A DNA stretch of 27,361 nt from Bacillota bacterium (GCA_023405135.1 JAEXYZ010000075.1:1-27361), one strand, 5' to 3'. Shown: positions 1-7,838, counted from the stretch's first letter. The notes: generated from the sequence alone by a model not told the origin. Numbers and translations: made by a program.

Positions 1-60
1 ATTTACGAAAATTCGCAGCCAACAACTAAGAATGAATAAGCCTTAATATAAAAAATAGAA

Positions 61-95
61 AAAAGTGAAATTGGCTGCGCTCAATTTCACTTTTT
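61..95 (-). terminator. Intrinsic terminator of the rpsF-ssb-rpsR operon
   Basis: A perfect inverted repeat (GTGAAATTG at 65-73 against CAATTTCAC at 82-90), flanked by A and T runs on both sides, lies about 70 bases past the rpsR stop. Read on the minus strand it ends in a T-rich tail, so it should stop the ribosomal-protein operon. The symmetric A/T flanks could let it work in both directions. Confidence 0.75.
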
Positions 96-162
96 TCATT
101 ATTTGAAGCTAGTTTTGTCCCAGCCTCGCAGCACCATTTTGTTGTGCTTTTATCTAGATATT

Positions 163-399
163 TTATTTATCTTCAGCTACGAATGGAAGAAGTGCCATGA
201 TACGAGCACGTTTAATAGCTGTAGTTAATTTACGTTGGTATTTTGCACTTGTACCAGTTACGCGACGTGGTAAAATTTTACCGCGTTCAGAAATGAACTT
301 TTTAAGTAAATCTACATCTTTGTAGTCGATGTGCGTAATGTTGTTAGAAGTGAAGTAGCAAACTTTACGGCGTTTGCGGCCTCCGCGACGTTGTGCCAT
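163..399 (-). CDS. rpsR: Small ribosomal subunit protein bS18
   Basis: Encodes the 78-residue ribosomal protein bS18, which pairs with bS6 on the platform of the 30S subunit. The N-terminus is very basic (RRGGRKRRK), followed by the usual bS18 core containing the DYKDVDLLKKFISERGKI stretch and the RARIMALLPF end. The length is normal for bacilli. The ATG is preceded by a strong AAAGGAGG site about 8 bases upstream. It is the last gene of the rpsF-ssb-rpsR operon, in the order known from Bacillus subtilis, and is followed by a terminator at 61-95. A 100-bp gap separates it from ssb and contains a short copy of a dispersed repeat. Confidence 0.98.
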   Translation of the reverse strand: MAQRRGGRKRRKVCYFTSNNITHIDYKDVDLLKKFISERGKILPRRVTGTSAKYQRKLTTAIKRARIMALLPFVAEDK

Positions 400-451
400 T
401 TCGATATTCCTCCTTTTTTAGTTTTTGTTTCAAGGTTTCTCTATTTTTCTA

Positions 452-497
452 ATGTTTAGCTTCAGCGATTAGGCTCCCGCCTGCTTCCGCTTTTCTA
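452..497 (-). repeat. Short copy of dispersed intergenic repeat
   Basis: Read on the minus strand this segment starts GAAAAGCGGAAGC and ends near GCTGAAGCTAAAC. It shares the GAAAAGCG(G/C)A(A/T)GCG-type head and the AGC-rich tail with the segments at 1503-1615 and 7872-8012. It sits between ssb and rpsR, within the operon, so it would be transcribed. Confidence 0.5.
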
Positions 498-499
498 TA

Positions 500-1063
500 T
501 TAGAATGGTAAATCGTCCTCAGAAACTTCAATTGGACCTTTGCTTGATGCAAATGGATCCTCATCTACACGTGTATAATTTTGCTGATTTCCAGAAGGTT
601 GACTTTGTGGATATGAAGCAAAAGGATCTTGACCCGCATTACCAAATTGTTGGTTTGGTTGGCTTGTATTATATGTAGGTTGGTTGCCCCCATACGATTG
701 CCCTCCATACTGTTGATTTGGCATATTTGCTCCGCCACCAGCGTTACGTGGTTCTAAAAATTGAACAGAATCCGCTATAACGTCTGTTGTGTAAACACGT
801 TTTCCATCCTGACCTTCGTAGCTACCTGTTTGAATACGGCCTTCAACACCAATCAAACTTCCTTTTCTCATAAAGTTTGCTAAGTTTTCAGCTTGTTTTC
901 TCCAAGCAATACACCCGATAAAGTCAGCTTCGCGTTCACCAGATTGGTTCGAAAATGCTCTATTTACAGCGACCGTAAAACGAGTCATCGGAACTCCACT
1001 TGGTGTATAACGAAGTTCTGGATCCTTCGTAAGTCTTCCAACTAATACGACATGGTTTATCAC
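500..1063 (-). CDS. ssb: Single-stranded DNA-binding protein SSB
   Basis: Encodes a 187-residue SSB of the SsbA type, which coats single-stranded DNA during replication, repair and recombination and recruits partner enzymes. The OB fold spans about residues 1-105 (VVLVGRLTKDPELRYTPSG, QSGEREADFI, GSLIGVEGRIQT). A flexible linker rich in Gly, Gln, Asn and Pro follows (about 108-165), then the acidic C-terminal tip EDDLPF that binds other proteins. The start is a GTG at 1063, placed by a strong AAAGGAGG site and by the usual start of the family (M-x-N-x-V-V-L-V). It lies between rpsF and rpsR, coupling SSB supply to ribosome synthesis as in other bacilli. Confidence 0.97.
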   Translation of the reverse strand: MINHVVLVGRLTKDPELRYTPSGVPMTRFTVAVNRAFSNQSGEREADFIGCIAWRKQAENLANFMRKGSLIGVEGRIQTGSYEGQDGKRVYTTDVIADSVQFLEPRNAGGGANMPNQQYGGQSYGGNQPTYNTSQPNQQFGNAGQDPFASYPQSQPSGNQQNYTRVDEDPFASSKGPIEVSEDDLPF

Positions 1064-1103
1064 AATTACAACCTCCTTTTTTCAGCGTTTTAGTTAATTT
1101 TTA

Positions 1104-1391
1104 TTATGCTTCTTCACGAATAGCGATGTGACGAATAATGTCTTCGCTAATGTTTGCTAAACGAGTGAATTCGTTGATAGCTTCTGAACCAGCGTTAGCT
1201 TTCACGATTTGGTAGTAACCTTCGCGGAAGTCGTTGATTTCATAAGCTAAGCGGCGTTTACCCCACTCTTTAGCTTCGATGATTTCAGCGCCGTTTGAAG
1301 TTAATACTTCGTTGAAGCGTTCAACTAATGCTTTTTTCGCTTCATCTTCAATGTTTGGGCGAACAATGTACATTAATTCATACTTTGTCAT
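1104..1391 (-). CDS. rpsF: Small ribosomal subunit protein bS6
   Basis: Encodes the 95-residue bS6 protein of the 30S platform, partner of bS18. It has the family start KYELMYIVRPN, the central EWGKRRLAYEI segment and the end SEDIIRHIAIREE. First gene of the rpsF-ssb-rpsR operon. The ATG at 1391 has an AAGGAGG site 8 bases upstream. The leader upstream can fold so that this ribosome binding site is paired (see 1403-1444), which fits the known autoregulation of the operon by the S6:S18 complex in bacteria; that this leader does so is inference. Confidence 0.98.
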   Translation of the reverse strand: MTKYELMYIVRPNIEDEAKKALVERFNEVLTSNGAEIIEAKEWGKRRLAYEINDFREGYYQIVKANAGSEAINEFTRLANISEDIIRHIAIREEA

Positions 1392-1402
1392 CTATTTTGC
1401 AC

Positions 1403-1444
1403 CTCCTTATGGACTTTGGCTCTCTTAAAATAGAGAGCAAGGAG
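1403..1444 (-). promoter_or_regulatory. rpsF leader hairpin that can mask the ribosome binding site
   Basis: On the minus strand an inner stem of seven perfect pairs (GCTCTCT/AGAGAGC, 1419-1425 with 1432-1438) is enclosed by an outer pairing of CTCCTT (1439-1444) with AAGGAG (1403-1408). The second outer arm is the Shine-Dalgarno sequence of rpsF. The fold therefore competes with ribosome binding. I do not see the CCG-containing bulge reported for the S6:S18-binding motif, so the ligand is uncertain. Confidence 0.5.
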
Positions 1445-1471
1445 TAAGTAATACTATACTCACATCGTTGA

Positions 1472-1500
1472 ATTGTATCATATAATTTAAATAGATGCAA
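1472..1500 (-). promoter_or_regulatory. Sigma-A type promoter of the rpsF operon
   Basis: On the minus strand a -35 box TTGCAT (1495-1500) and a -10 box TACAAT (1472-1477) are separated by exactly 17 bases, with TGA just before the -10. Transcription would begin about 75 bases before the rpsF start codon, producing the leader with the hairpin at 1403-1444. Confidence 0.65.
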
Positions 1501-1502
1501 TA

Positions 1503-1615
1503 AGAAAAGCGGATGCGACTCCTTTACACTCGACAAGTGCTGGAGATTCATCGAGAACTTAAGGTTGTTTCGACCGAAGAATTGAAGCGACCTTGATCTG
1601 CTAATGTACAGCTTT
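1503..1615 (+). repeat. Dispersed intergenic repeat, diverged copy
   Basis: Begins GAAAAGCGGATGCGACT, then CTCGACAAGTGCTGGAG, and ends with AAGCGACCTTGATCTGCTAA. Similar blocks occur at 7872-8012 and partly at 452-497 and 10205-10290. It fills most of the 347-base gap between the divergent rpsF and the DUF3267 gene. No open frame in it looks real. Confidence 0.5.
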
Positions 1616-1738
1616 CTGTTTAGCCGTTAAAAAATCCACTAAAAGTCTCTGTTCCTTGTAAGGGATTATAACTTTATAATTAAAGTAGTTCTTCGAAAGG
1701 AGGAGTTTATACTGGAGCCAATAATAGTTGAATTAGAA

Positions 1739-2242
1739 ATGAAAAAAATTGCAAAGTATAATTTATGGTTAACACTTGCTCTAAGTATTCTCTTTTTTAT
1801 TATTAACAGTCTCATGCACCAAAGGGATTCTGCTTCTTTTTCTTTTTGGAATATTACGCTATTTTTCGTTGGATATATTGTTTTAATTATATTACATGAA
1901 GTTTTTCATTTGATTGGTTTTATGATATTTGGAAAGGCGAAATATAAAGAGCTGCATTATGGTTTGAATTTAAAACTTGGCGTTGCCTATGCTACTACAA
2001 CAAAGCCTTTGCGAAATGATGCAATGAAAAAAGCTCTATTGTTGCCATTCTGGACAACAGGCGTAATTCCATCGTTAATAGGGTTCACTTATGATTCATT
2101 TTTATTAGTACTTTTAGGGGCATTTTTAATTGCAGGTGCGATTGGTGACTTTTTTATGTATAAGGAGTTACGGAAATTTCCAAAAGATGCACTTGTAAAG
2201 GATGATCCAGAACTGCCAAGATTATATATTTATACAAAATAA
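1739..2242 (+). CDS. DUF3267 family membrane protein, putative zinc metallopeptidase
   Basis: A 167-residue membrane protein with the HExxH motif HEVFH in a transmembrane stretch (LIILHEVFHLIGFMIFG, about residues 49-65), the hallmark of DUF3267 and of the wider group of membrane-embedded zincin-like peptidases. I count about four membrane segments (about 10-25, 36-62, 92-115 and 120-140). The substrate is unknown. The ATG at 1739 has no ribosome binding site close by; the strong AAAGGAGGAG at 1696-1705 is spaced ideally for an in-frame CTG at 1712, which would add nine residues (MEPIIVELE). I kept the ATG as the conservative start. The gene stands alone on the plus strand and ends in a terminator. 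Confidence 0.8.
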   Translation: MKKIAKYNLWLTLALSILFFIINSLMHQRDSASFSFWNITLFFVGYIVLIILHEVFHLIGFMIFGKAKYKELHYGLNLKLGVAYATTTKPLRNDAMKKALLLPFWTTGVIPSLIGFTYDSFLLVLLGAFLIAGAIGDFFMYKELRKFPKDALVKDDPELPRLYIYTK

Positions 2243-2279
2243 GCAGGTAGCACTCGATTAATAATCGAACTACCTGCTT
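2241..2279 (+). terminator. Intrinsic terminator after the DUF3267 gene
   Basis: AAGCAGGTAG (2241-2250) pairs perfectly with CTACCTGCTT (2270-2279), and the loop itself holds the pairing TCGATTA/TAATCGA. A short T run follows. It overlaps the stop codon and may also serve the converging ychF transcript. Confidence 0.75.
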
Positions 2280-2360
2280 TTAATTAAAAAAGGAAAGTAT
2301 ATTATTTAAAGTAATACTAGCCCATCGAGGTCACTTCACTACCTAACAGTGGCTCCACTT

Positions 2361-3461
2361 TTAAACGTTAAATCTAAATAGCATTACATCGCCATCTTGT
2401 ACGACATATTCTTTTCCTTCTAATCTTACTTTTCCTGCTTCTTTTGCAGCTGCCATTGAACCAGCTTCAACTAAATCATCATAAGCAACTGTTTCCGCAC
2501 GAATAAACCCTCTTTCGAAATCAGAGTGAATAATACCCGCGCATTGTGGAGCTTTCATGCCTTTACGGAATGTCCAAGCACGAACTTCTTGTACACCTGC
2601 AGTAAAATATGTTGCCAATCCTAACAAGTCATAAGATGCACGAATTAATTGATCTAAGCCTGATTCTTCAATTCCTAATTCCTCTAGGAACATTGCTTTT
2701 TCTTCATTGTCTAATTCTGAAATTTCTTCTTCAATTTTAGCACAAACCGTAATAACCTGAGCTCCTTCTGCTGCAGCGTATTCACGAACTTGTTTTACAT
2801 ATCGATTGTTCGCTGCATCAGCAACTTCATCTTCGGAAACGTTTGCTACATAAAGCATTGGTTTAATTGTTAAAAGGTGAAGTCCTTTAATTACTTTAAG
2901 CTCGTCATCAGATAATTCAACAGAACGTGCAGGCTTTTCATTTTCCAATGCTTCTTTGACTTTTAATAGCACCGGTTCTTCAATCATTGCCTCTTTATCT
3001 TTTTGCTTCGCCATTTTGCTTACTCGTTGAAGACGTTTTTCAACTGATTCCATATCAGCTAAAATAAGCTCTAAATTAATAACCTCGATATCGTCGATTG
3101 GGTTAACTGATCCAGATACATGGGTAATATTCTCATCCTCAAAGCAACGTACTACTTGGCAAATAGCATCTACTTCACGAATATGAGATAAAAATTTATT
3201 TCCTAATCCTTCACCTTTTGAAGCACCTTTTACGATTCCTGCGATATCAGTAAATTCAAAGGCAGTCGGAACAGTTTTTTTCGGTTCAACTAGTTCAGTT
3301 AATTTGTCTAGACGTGCATCTGGAACTTCCACAACCCCAACATTTGGATCGATTGTAGCGAATGGATAGTTTGCAGCTAATGCTCCCGCCTTCGTAATTG
3401 CGTTAAATAATGTTGATTTACCAACGTTCGGTAATCCTACGATTCCTGCTGTTAAAGACAT
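2361..3461 (-). CDS. ychF: Redox-regulated ATPase YchF (Obg-family P-loop protein)
   Basis: A 366-residue OBG-family nucleotide-binding protein, the same length as B. subtilis YyaF. The P-loop GLPNVGKST is at residues 9-17, the Switch II DIAG at 72-75, and NVSE at 207-210 replaces the NKxD of true GTPases; that change is the family feature that makes YchF prefer ATP. A coiled-coil insert (about 135-190) follows the G domain start, and the C-terminal TGS domain ends in DGDVMLFRFNV. YchF binds ribosomes and is linked to stress responses. It lies upstream of rpsF in many bacilli; here the DUF3267 gene interrupts that link. The ATG at 3461 has only a moderate AAAGG site. Confidence 0.96.
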   Translation of the reverse strand: MSLTAGIVGLPNVGKSTLFNAITKAGALAANYPFATIDPNVGVVEVPDARLDKLTELVEPKKTVPTAFEFTDIAGIVKGASKGEGLGNKFLSHIREVDAICQVVRCFEDENITHVSGSVNPIDDIEVINLELILADMESVEKRLQRVSKMAKQKDKEAMIEEPVLLKVKEALENEKPARSVELSDDELKVIKGLHLLTIKPMLYVANVSEDEVADAANNRYVKQVREYAAAEGAQVITVCAKIEEEISELDNEEKAMFLEELGIEESGLDQLIRASYDLLGLATYFTAGVQEVRAWTFRKGMKAPQCAGIIHSDFERGFIRAETVAYDDLVEAGSMAAAKEAGKVRLEGKEYVVQDGDVMLFRFNV

Positions 3462-3567
3462 TCGTTTGACACGACCTTTCTAAAATTCTATCAAGTTAAT
3501 GTAATTTCGTTTTTAAACCTTTGTTTATTATATGGATAAGTAGAGAAAAAGTCTAATTAGTCATAGA

Positions 3568-3768
3568 TTATTCTTGATTTGCTTTTACTAATATTTTTTT
3601 CATTTTTTTCTCAAACTCACGACGAGGAATCATGACACTATGTCCACATCCTTGGCATTTTATTCTTACATCTGCTCCCATACGAATAATTTTCCATGCA
3701 TTGGATCCACATGGATGTTGCTTTTTCATTTCCACAATGTCATGTAATTCAAATGATTTATTATCCAT
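3568..3768 (-). CDS. DUF951 family small zinc-ribbon-like protein
   Basis: A 66-residue protein with the DUF951 pattern: FELHDIVEMKKQHPCGSNAWKIIRMGADVRIKC near the start, then CQGCGHSVMIPRREFEKK. Cys20, Cys38 and Cys41 (with a nearby His) suggest a small zinc-binding fold. Its role is not known, although the family is often found next to mscS and ychF near the origin of Firmicutes. Its ATG overlaps the stop codon of the upstream channel gene (TAATG), and a G-rich site (GGGGGG) lies about 12 bases upstream, so the two are probably translationally coupled. Confidence 0.85.
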   Translation of the reverse strand: MDNKSFELHDIVEMKKQHPCGSNAWKIIRMGADVRIKCQGCGHSVMIPRREFEKKMKKILVKANQE

Positions 3769-4685
3769 TATGCTTCATTCCCCCCTGTAGATTCTTTACT
3801 ACCACGATCATAAAGCATCATTTTCGGATATGCCATTGGAATTCCATTTTTCTCTAAAATTTCTTTTACATCCCGTCGAATAATACGGGCAACACCATAA
3901 TGCTGCAAAGGTTTTGTTTCAGCAATAATTCGAATTGTTACTTCTGTCCCTACAACATTTTGAACACCTAAAAATGTTGGTACATCAACAAGCTCTTCAT
4001 ATTTCCCTGGCAATGTTTTTAAATAATCTGTAAGTAATTTTTCTACTTTTTTAATATCCGCATCTATCCCAATTGTCATATCAATTATCGCTTTTGAGTT
4101 ATTTACAGAATAATTTACAACGTCTAAAATTTGCCCATTAGGAATAATATATTGTTCTCCCGTATTTCCAACTATTTTTGTTGTACGTAATCCAATTTCC
4201 TTTACAGTACCTTCTGCAGTATTTAATCGAATATAATCTCCAACACCAAATTGATCTTCAAGAATAATAAAAAACCCTGTAATGATGTCTTTTACTAAGC
4301 TTTGTGCACCAAAGGCAATGGCAACTGAAGCAATCCCAGCCCCTGCGAGTAAACCTGCAACTTGAATATTTACAGCAGATAAAATTCCAACAATCGCTGA
4401 GAAATACACTAAATAGGAAAGTACACTTTGAAGCAGTTTAATAATTGTTTTTTGACGTCTTTCTGAATTACTTAAAGGTGCCTTTATTCTTAACATTAAT
4501 ACTCGGTTAATGACTCTTTTCCCTATAAATACGACTAAATAGGAGGCAATAATAATTGCGAAAATTTTAATTGAAGCAGTTATGACTAAATTCCAAAAAG
4601 CTTCACTAGTTAAATAATCCCATGTTTTTTCTGTCCATTTTGTTATTCCTCTTGCGTTGGTAGCAACAACATTTTCTACAGCCAT
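3768..4685 (-). CDS. Small-conductance mechanosensitive channel, MscS family
   Basis: A 305-residue membrane channel that should open under membrane tension and release solutes on osmotic downshock. Three predicted membrane segments lie at about residues 30-54, 80-104 and 107-130. The last is the pore helix, rich in Gly and Ala (AGLLAGAGIASVAIAFGAQS), followed by the beta domain (FGVGDYIRL, EGTVKEIGLRTTKI, YIIPNGQI) and the C-terminal alpha/beta domain. I placed the start at the ATG at 4685, because AAGGAG sits about 7 bases before it; an in-frame TTG 17 codons upstream has no such site. The stop overlaps the downstream DUF951 gene. It diverges from yyaC. Confidence 0.92.
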   Translation of the reverse strand: MAVENVVATNARGITKWTEKTWDYLTSEAFWNLVITASIKIFAIIIASYLVVFIGKRVINRVLMLRIKAPLSNSERRQKTIIKLLQSVLSYLVYFSAIVGILSAVNIQVAGLLAGAGIASVAIAFGAQSLVKDIITGFFIILEDQFGVGDYIRLNTAEGTVKEIGLRTTKIVGNTGEQYIIPNGQILDVVNYSVNNSKAIIDMTIGIDADIKKVEKLLTDYLKTLPGKYEELVDVPTFLGVQNVVGTEVTIRIIAETKPLQHYGVARIIRRDVKEILEKNGIPMAYPKMMLYDRGSKESTGGNEA

Positions 4686-4801
4686 TTTTCCACTCCTTGT
4701 ATAACTAACTAAAAAATTGAATATACTGCATAACAATATAGCTTATTTTTTACCATAAAAGATAAATAATTACCATTTTATAATGAAAGCGAGAATTGCC
4801 T

Positions 4802-5431
4802 ATGCAGAAAATAAATGAAACGTTAAATTCTTATGTTCATCATGAACAAACAGGTGCACTTTGGCATTTAAGTGACTTATTCCTACAACATGTTCCTTTT
4901 GATGAAGAACACCTTATTTTTTGTTGTATTGGTACGGATCGATCAACTGGTGATGCCCTTGGTCCATTGACTGGTAGCTTTTTATCAAATTTTCATTCGT
5001 TTCCCTTTGAAATAATCGGCACACTTGAAAACCCATTACATGCAATCAATTTAGCATCTACTGTGGAGGAAATACAACAAAGACCATCTGCTCCAATCGT
5101 CATAGCGATTGATGCTTGTTTAGGAAATGAAAAAAATATTGGTCAAATCGTAGTTCAAGAAGGACCCTTGTATCCTGGAAAAGCAGTTAAAAAGGAATTA
5201 CCTCCAATCGGTGACATTTCTATAAAAGGAATCGTCAATGTTGGAGGCTTTATGGAAATGCTAGTTTTACAAAATACCCGTTTAAATGTTACTTATTCAA
5301 TGAGTAATAAAATTGCTCGTGCATTGTTACTTGCTTGGCAGCGTCATTTATTGAAAAAGAAACATAATGGAGACGATAATTCCAACTACAGCAATACTAG
5401 GCAACAGATTGGCTACTCGAATTTTCGTTAA
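4802..5431 (+). CDS. yyaC: Sporulation protein YyaC (DUF1256, Gpr-protease-like)
   Basis: A 209-residue protein of the YyaC/DUF1256 family, related to the germination protease Gpr and found in spore formers. The family hallmarks are visible: IFCCIGTDRSTGDALGPLTG near residue 40, IVIAIDACLGNE in the middle, and IKGIVNVGGFMEMLVLQNTR toward the end. The position beside parB is conserved in Bacillus. The start is not certain: ATG at 4802 has only a weak GCGAG site; a TTG two codons upstream is the alternative. The last 84 bases overlap the end of the converging DUF554 gene, giving a polar tail (NGDDNSNYSNTRQQIG) that looks added rather than conserved. Confidence 0.85.
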   Translation: MQKINETLNSYVHHEQTGALWHLSDLFLQHVPFDEEHLIFCCIGTDRSTGDALGPLTGSFLSNFHSFPFEIIGTLENPLHAINLASTVEEIQQRPSAPIVIAIDACLGNEKNIGQIVVQEGPLYPGKAVKKELPPIGDISIKGIVNVGGFMEMLVLQNTRLNVTYSMSNKIARALLLAWQRHLLKKKHNGDDNSNYSNTRQQIGYSNFR

Positions 5432-6055
5432 TCCTACTATATTTAAACCGATAGCTAGGATCATGATTCCTCCTGTTGCGGTCATTTCTTTTATAAATAA
5501 ATTTAATGCTGCTTCTGATATGTATGCACTTATAAAACCTGAAAAAATGGCAATAATCCCTTGATACAAAAATACAGGAATTGCTGATAGTAAAACGCCA
5601 ATTCCTAATGTTGATGATAATACAATAGAGGTAAAACCATCAATAATTCCTTTTGTTATCAACACTGAATGATCGTTCCGTAAACCGCTATCTAATGCAC
5701 CGATTATTGCCATAGAACCAATTAAAAAAATAAGTGTAGCATTCACAAATCCTTCCGAGATACTATTCTGTGACGTTTTTTTCCCGATTTTGGATTCAAT
5801 CCATTTCCCTAAACGAATTAATTGCTTATCTAAATCGATCCATTCCCCGATTACTGCACCAATTACTAGACTAATAATTACAATAACAAAATTGCTTGAT
5901 TTAAAGCCCATTTGTATTCCTAATACTGCAACTGCTAATCCAATAATTGAAAGTACAGTATTTTTCATCGTTTCAGGAATATTTTTAAATAGACGTCCTA
6001 TAATCGATCCGATTATAATTAATAAAGCATTTACAAACGAGCCTAATAATATCAT
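5348..6055 (-). CDS. DUF554 family integral membrane protein (YdfK-like)
   Basis: A 235-residue, very hydrophobic protein with about seven membrane segments. DUF554 features include the start LLGSFVNALLIIIGSIIGRLFK, the EWIDLDKQLIRLGKWIESK loop (about residues 70-90), FVNATLIFLIGSMAIIGALDSGL, and the LTKGIIDGFTSIVLSSTLGIGV segment. Function unknown, possibly transport. ATG at 6055 with AGAGGT about 6 bases upstream. It converges on yyaC, and the two coding regions overlap by 84 bases. It lies after the parB terminator and so is a separate transcript from parAB. A plus-strand open frame inside it is a low-complexity shadow. Confidence 0.88.
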   Translation of the reverse strand: MILLGSFVNALLIIIGSIIGRLFKNIPETMKNTVLSIIGLAVAVLGIQMGFKSSNFVIVIISLVIGAVIGEWIDLDKQLIRLGKWIESKIGKKTSQNSISEGFVNATLIFLIGSMAIIGALDSGLRNDHSVLITKGIIDGFTSIVLSSTLGIGVLLSAIPVFLYQGIIAIFSGFISAYISEAALNLFIKEMTATGGIMILAIGLNIVGLTKIRVANLLPSIAVVGIIVSIMFLFQ

Positions 6056-6160
6056 TAAAATACCTCTTTCATTAGAAAATATGAGAAGCCTAAATATGGT
6101 AAAGAAAAATTAATTGATAACAAGGGCTATGTTTTTCACCCAAGTATAATTATTTAAATA

Positions 6161-6192
6161 AAAATCTGCTCATTTTAGAATGAGCAGATTTT
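6161..6192 (-). terminator. Terminator of the parAB operon
   Basis: A perfect 14-pair stem (AAAATCTGCTCATT at 6161-6174 with AATGAGCAGATTTT at 6179-6192) closes a four-base loop and carries A/T runs on both sides. It lies 35 bases past the parB stop. On the minus strand it has the form of a strong intrinsic terminator. Confidence 0.85.
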
Positions 6193-6226
6193 TCGAATAA
6201 TTCTTTAAGACATTTTCATACTTTAC

Positions 6227-7084
6227 TTATTCTTGTTCCAATTGTAAAATCTCTAGAATTCTTTCTAAATCATCTTCAGAGTAAAATTCTATTTCTATTT
6301 TACCTTTATTCTTTGATTTCTTTATTTGAACATTAGTACCAAAGTACTCTCGTAATTGTGTTTCTGTAGCTTGTACAAATACATCTTTTTTTACGGGCTT
6401 TTCAGTTTCACGTGAAACTTCTTCGTTATATTGTTTAATCAAAGCTTCAAGTTGTCGAACATTTAATGATAGTTTAATAACCTTTTGTGCAACTTCTGAT
6501 ATTCTTCTTTTATTTTTCAAACCTAAAAGTGTACGACCATGTCCCATAGAGAGTGTTCCATCATTCACCATATTCCGAACATCCTCTGGCAATTGTAGCA
6601 ATCGCATATGATTCGTAATATGAGGTCTACTTTTCCCTAAACGTTTCGCCAATTCCTCTTGGGTAAAATTTAATTTTTCAATTAAACTTTGATATGCTTC
6701 TGCTTCTTCAATAGGTGTTAAATCTTCCCGTTGGAGGTTTTCCAAAATAGCTACTTCCATCATTTGTTCTTCTGTCATTTCACGTACAATAGCAGGGATT
6801 TCTAGTAGGTTCGCTAATTTTGCTGCTCGATATCGTCTTTCACCTACGACAATCTCATACTTTTTCCCTTTTTTGCGTACGACAATTGGCTGAATAATGC
6901 CATGTTCAACAATGGATTGTGCCAACTCTTCAATTGTTTCATCATCGAAAGTTTTACGTGGTTGAAATGGGTTAACAACTAGTTTCTGTAGATCAATTTT
7001 TTCAATTGTATCTTCAGTATGCAAATTTTCTAAAGTTTCTGTTGGGAATAATGCGCCAATACCTTTTCCTAAACCTCTAGCCAT
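6227..7084 (-). CDS. parB: Chromosome partitioning protein ParB (Spo0J)
   Basis: A 285-residue ParB that binds parS sites, clamps DNA using CTP and loads SMC condensin to organise and segregate origins; in Bacillus it is also needed for normal sporulation control. Features: the ParA-activating N-terminus MARGLGKGIGALFP, QPRKTFDD, the CTP-binding box GERRYRA (81-87), ENLQREDLTPIEEAEAY, a helix-turn-helix at about 141-166, and a C-terminal dimerisation domain. It follows parA with an eight-base overlap (ATGGCTAG). A parS-like palindrome lies within this gene at 6404-6419. The sibling gene noc is 1 kb upstream; the N-terminus tells the two apart. Confidence 0.97.
   Translation of the reverse strand: MARGLGKGIGALFPTETLENLHTEDTIEKIDLQKLVVNPFQPRKTFDDETIEELAQSIVEHGIIQPIVVRKKGKKYEIVVGERRYRAAKLANLLEIPAIVREMTEEQMMEVAILENLQREDLTPIEEAEAYQSLIEKLNFTQEELAKRLGKSRPHITNHMRLLQLPEDVRNMVNDGTLSMGHGRTLLGLKNKRRISEVAQKVIKLSLNVRQLEALIKQYNEEVSRETEKPVKKDVFVQATETQLREYFGTNVQIKKSKNKGKIEIEFYSEDDLERILEILQLEQE
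6404..6419. promoter_or_regulatory. parS site inside parB
   Basis: AGTTTCACGTGAAACT matches the parS consensus TGTTTCACGTGAAACA at the inner 14 bases; only the outermost bases differ and they still pair. It sits within the parB coding sequence, where B. subtilis also carries a parS site. Confidence 0.88.
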
Positions 7085-7838
7085 TTTTTATCACTTCCCT
7101 TGCTAACTCTAAATACACTTCTGCACCACGAGATTTTGCATCATAAATAATAATCGGCTCACCATAACTAGGTGCTTCGCTTAAACGGACATTCCTAGGA
7201 ATAATCGTTTTATATACTTTATCTTGGAAATATTTTTTTACTTCTTCTATTACTTGGAGTCCTAAATTTGTACGAGCATCTAACATTGTCAATAAAACAC
7301 CATCTATATATAAATGCTGATTTAAATGCTTTTGAACTAATCGTACAGTTGAGAGCAGCTGACTTAAACCTTCAAGAGCATAGTATTCACATTGAACTGG
7401 GATAATAACAGCATCGGAAGCTGTTAATGCATTAATTGTTAATAATCCAAGTGAAGGTGGACAGTCGATAATAATGAAATCATATTGATCTTTTACATTT
7501 TGCAAAGCATGTTTTAATCTCACTTCACGGGAAATGGTAGAAACAAGCTCGATTTCAGCACCTGCTAAAGAAATGGTTGCTGGTACTACGTGTAAATTTT
7601 CAACTTTTGACTGCTGTGTAACGTTTTTTACATCTTCATCATCAATTAATACATCATAGATACAACTTTGAATTTCACCCTTATTTACTCCAACACCACT
7701 TGTTGCATTACCTTGTGGATCAATGTCTATTAATAATACTTTTTTCCCTAAATAAGCAAGACAAGCGCTCAAGTTTACAGATGTTGTAGTTTTCCCTACA
7801 CCACCCTTTTGGTTTGTTATGGCTATAATTCTTCCCAA
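7077..7838 (-). CDS. parA: Chromosome partitioning ATPase ParA (Soj)
   Basis: A 253-residue deviant Walker ATPase, the same length as B. subtilis Soj. It binds DNA as an ATP dimer, is stimulated by ParB, and controls DnaA activity in B. subtilis. The Walker A motif KGGVGKTT is at residues 11-18, after the family start MGRIIAITNQ; Walker B is in FIIIDCPPSLG. I chose the TTG at 7838 because the resulting N-terminus matches Soj and AGGTG lies about 6 bases before it; a GTG three codons upstream lacks a good site. It overlaps parB by eight bases. The region upstream holds a long dispersed repeat. Confidence 0.96.
   Translation of the reverse strand: MGRIIAITNQKGGVGKTTTSVNLSACLAYLGKKVLLIDIDPQGNATSGVGVNKGEIQSCIYDVLIDDEDVKNVTQQSKVENLHVVPATISLAGAEIELVSTISREVRLKHALQNVKDQYDFIIIDCPPSLGLLTINALTASDAVIIPVQCEYYALEGLSQLLSTVRLVQKHLNQHLYIDGVLLTMLDARTNLGLQVIEEVKKYFQDKVYKTIIPRNVRLSEAPSYGEPIIIYDAKSRGAEVYLELAREVIKNG

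Noticed and set aside
5367..6113. Two plus-strand frames opposite the DUF554 gene
   Set aside because: Their composition is what is expected from the complement of a hydrophobic membrane protein; the minus-strand gene is well supported.
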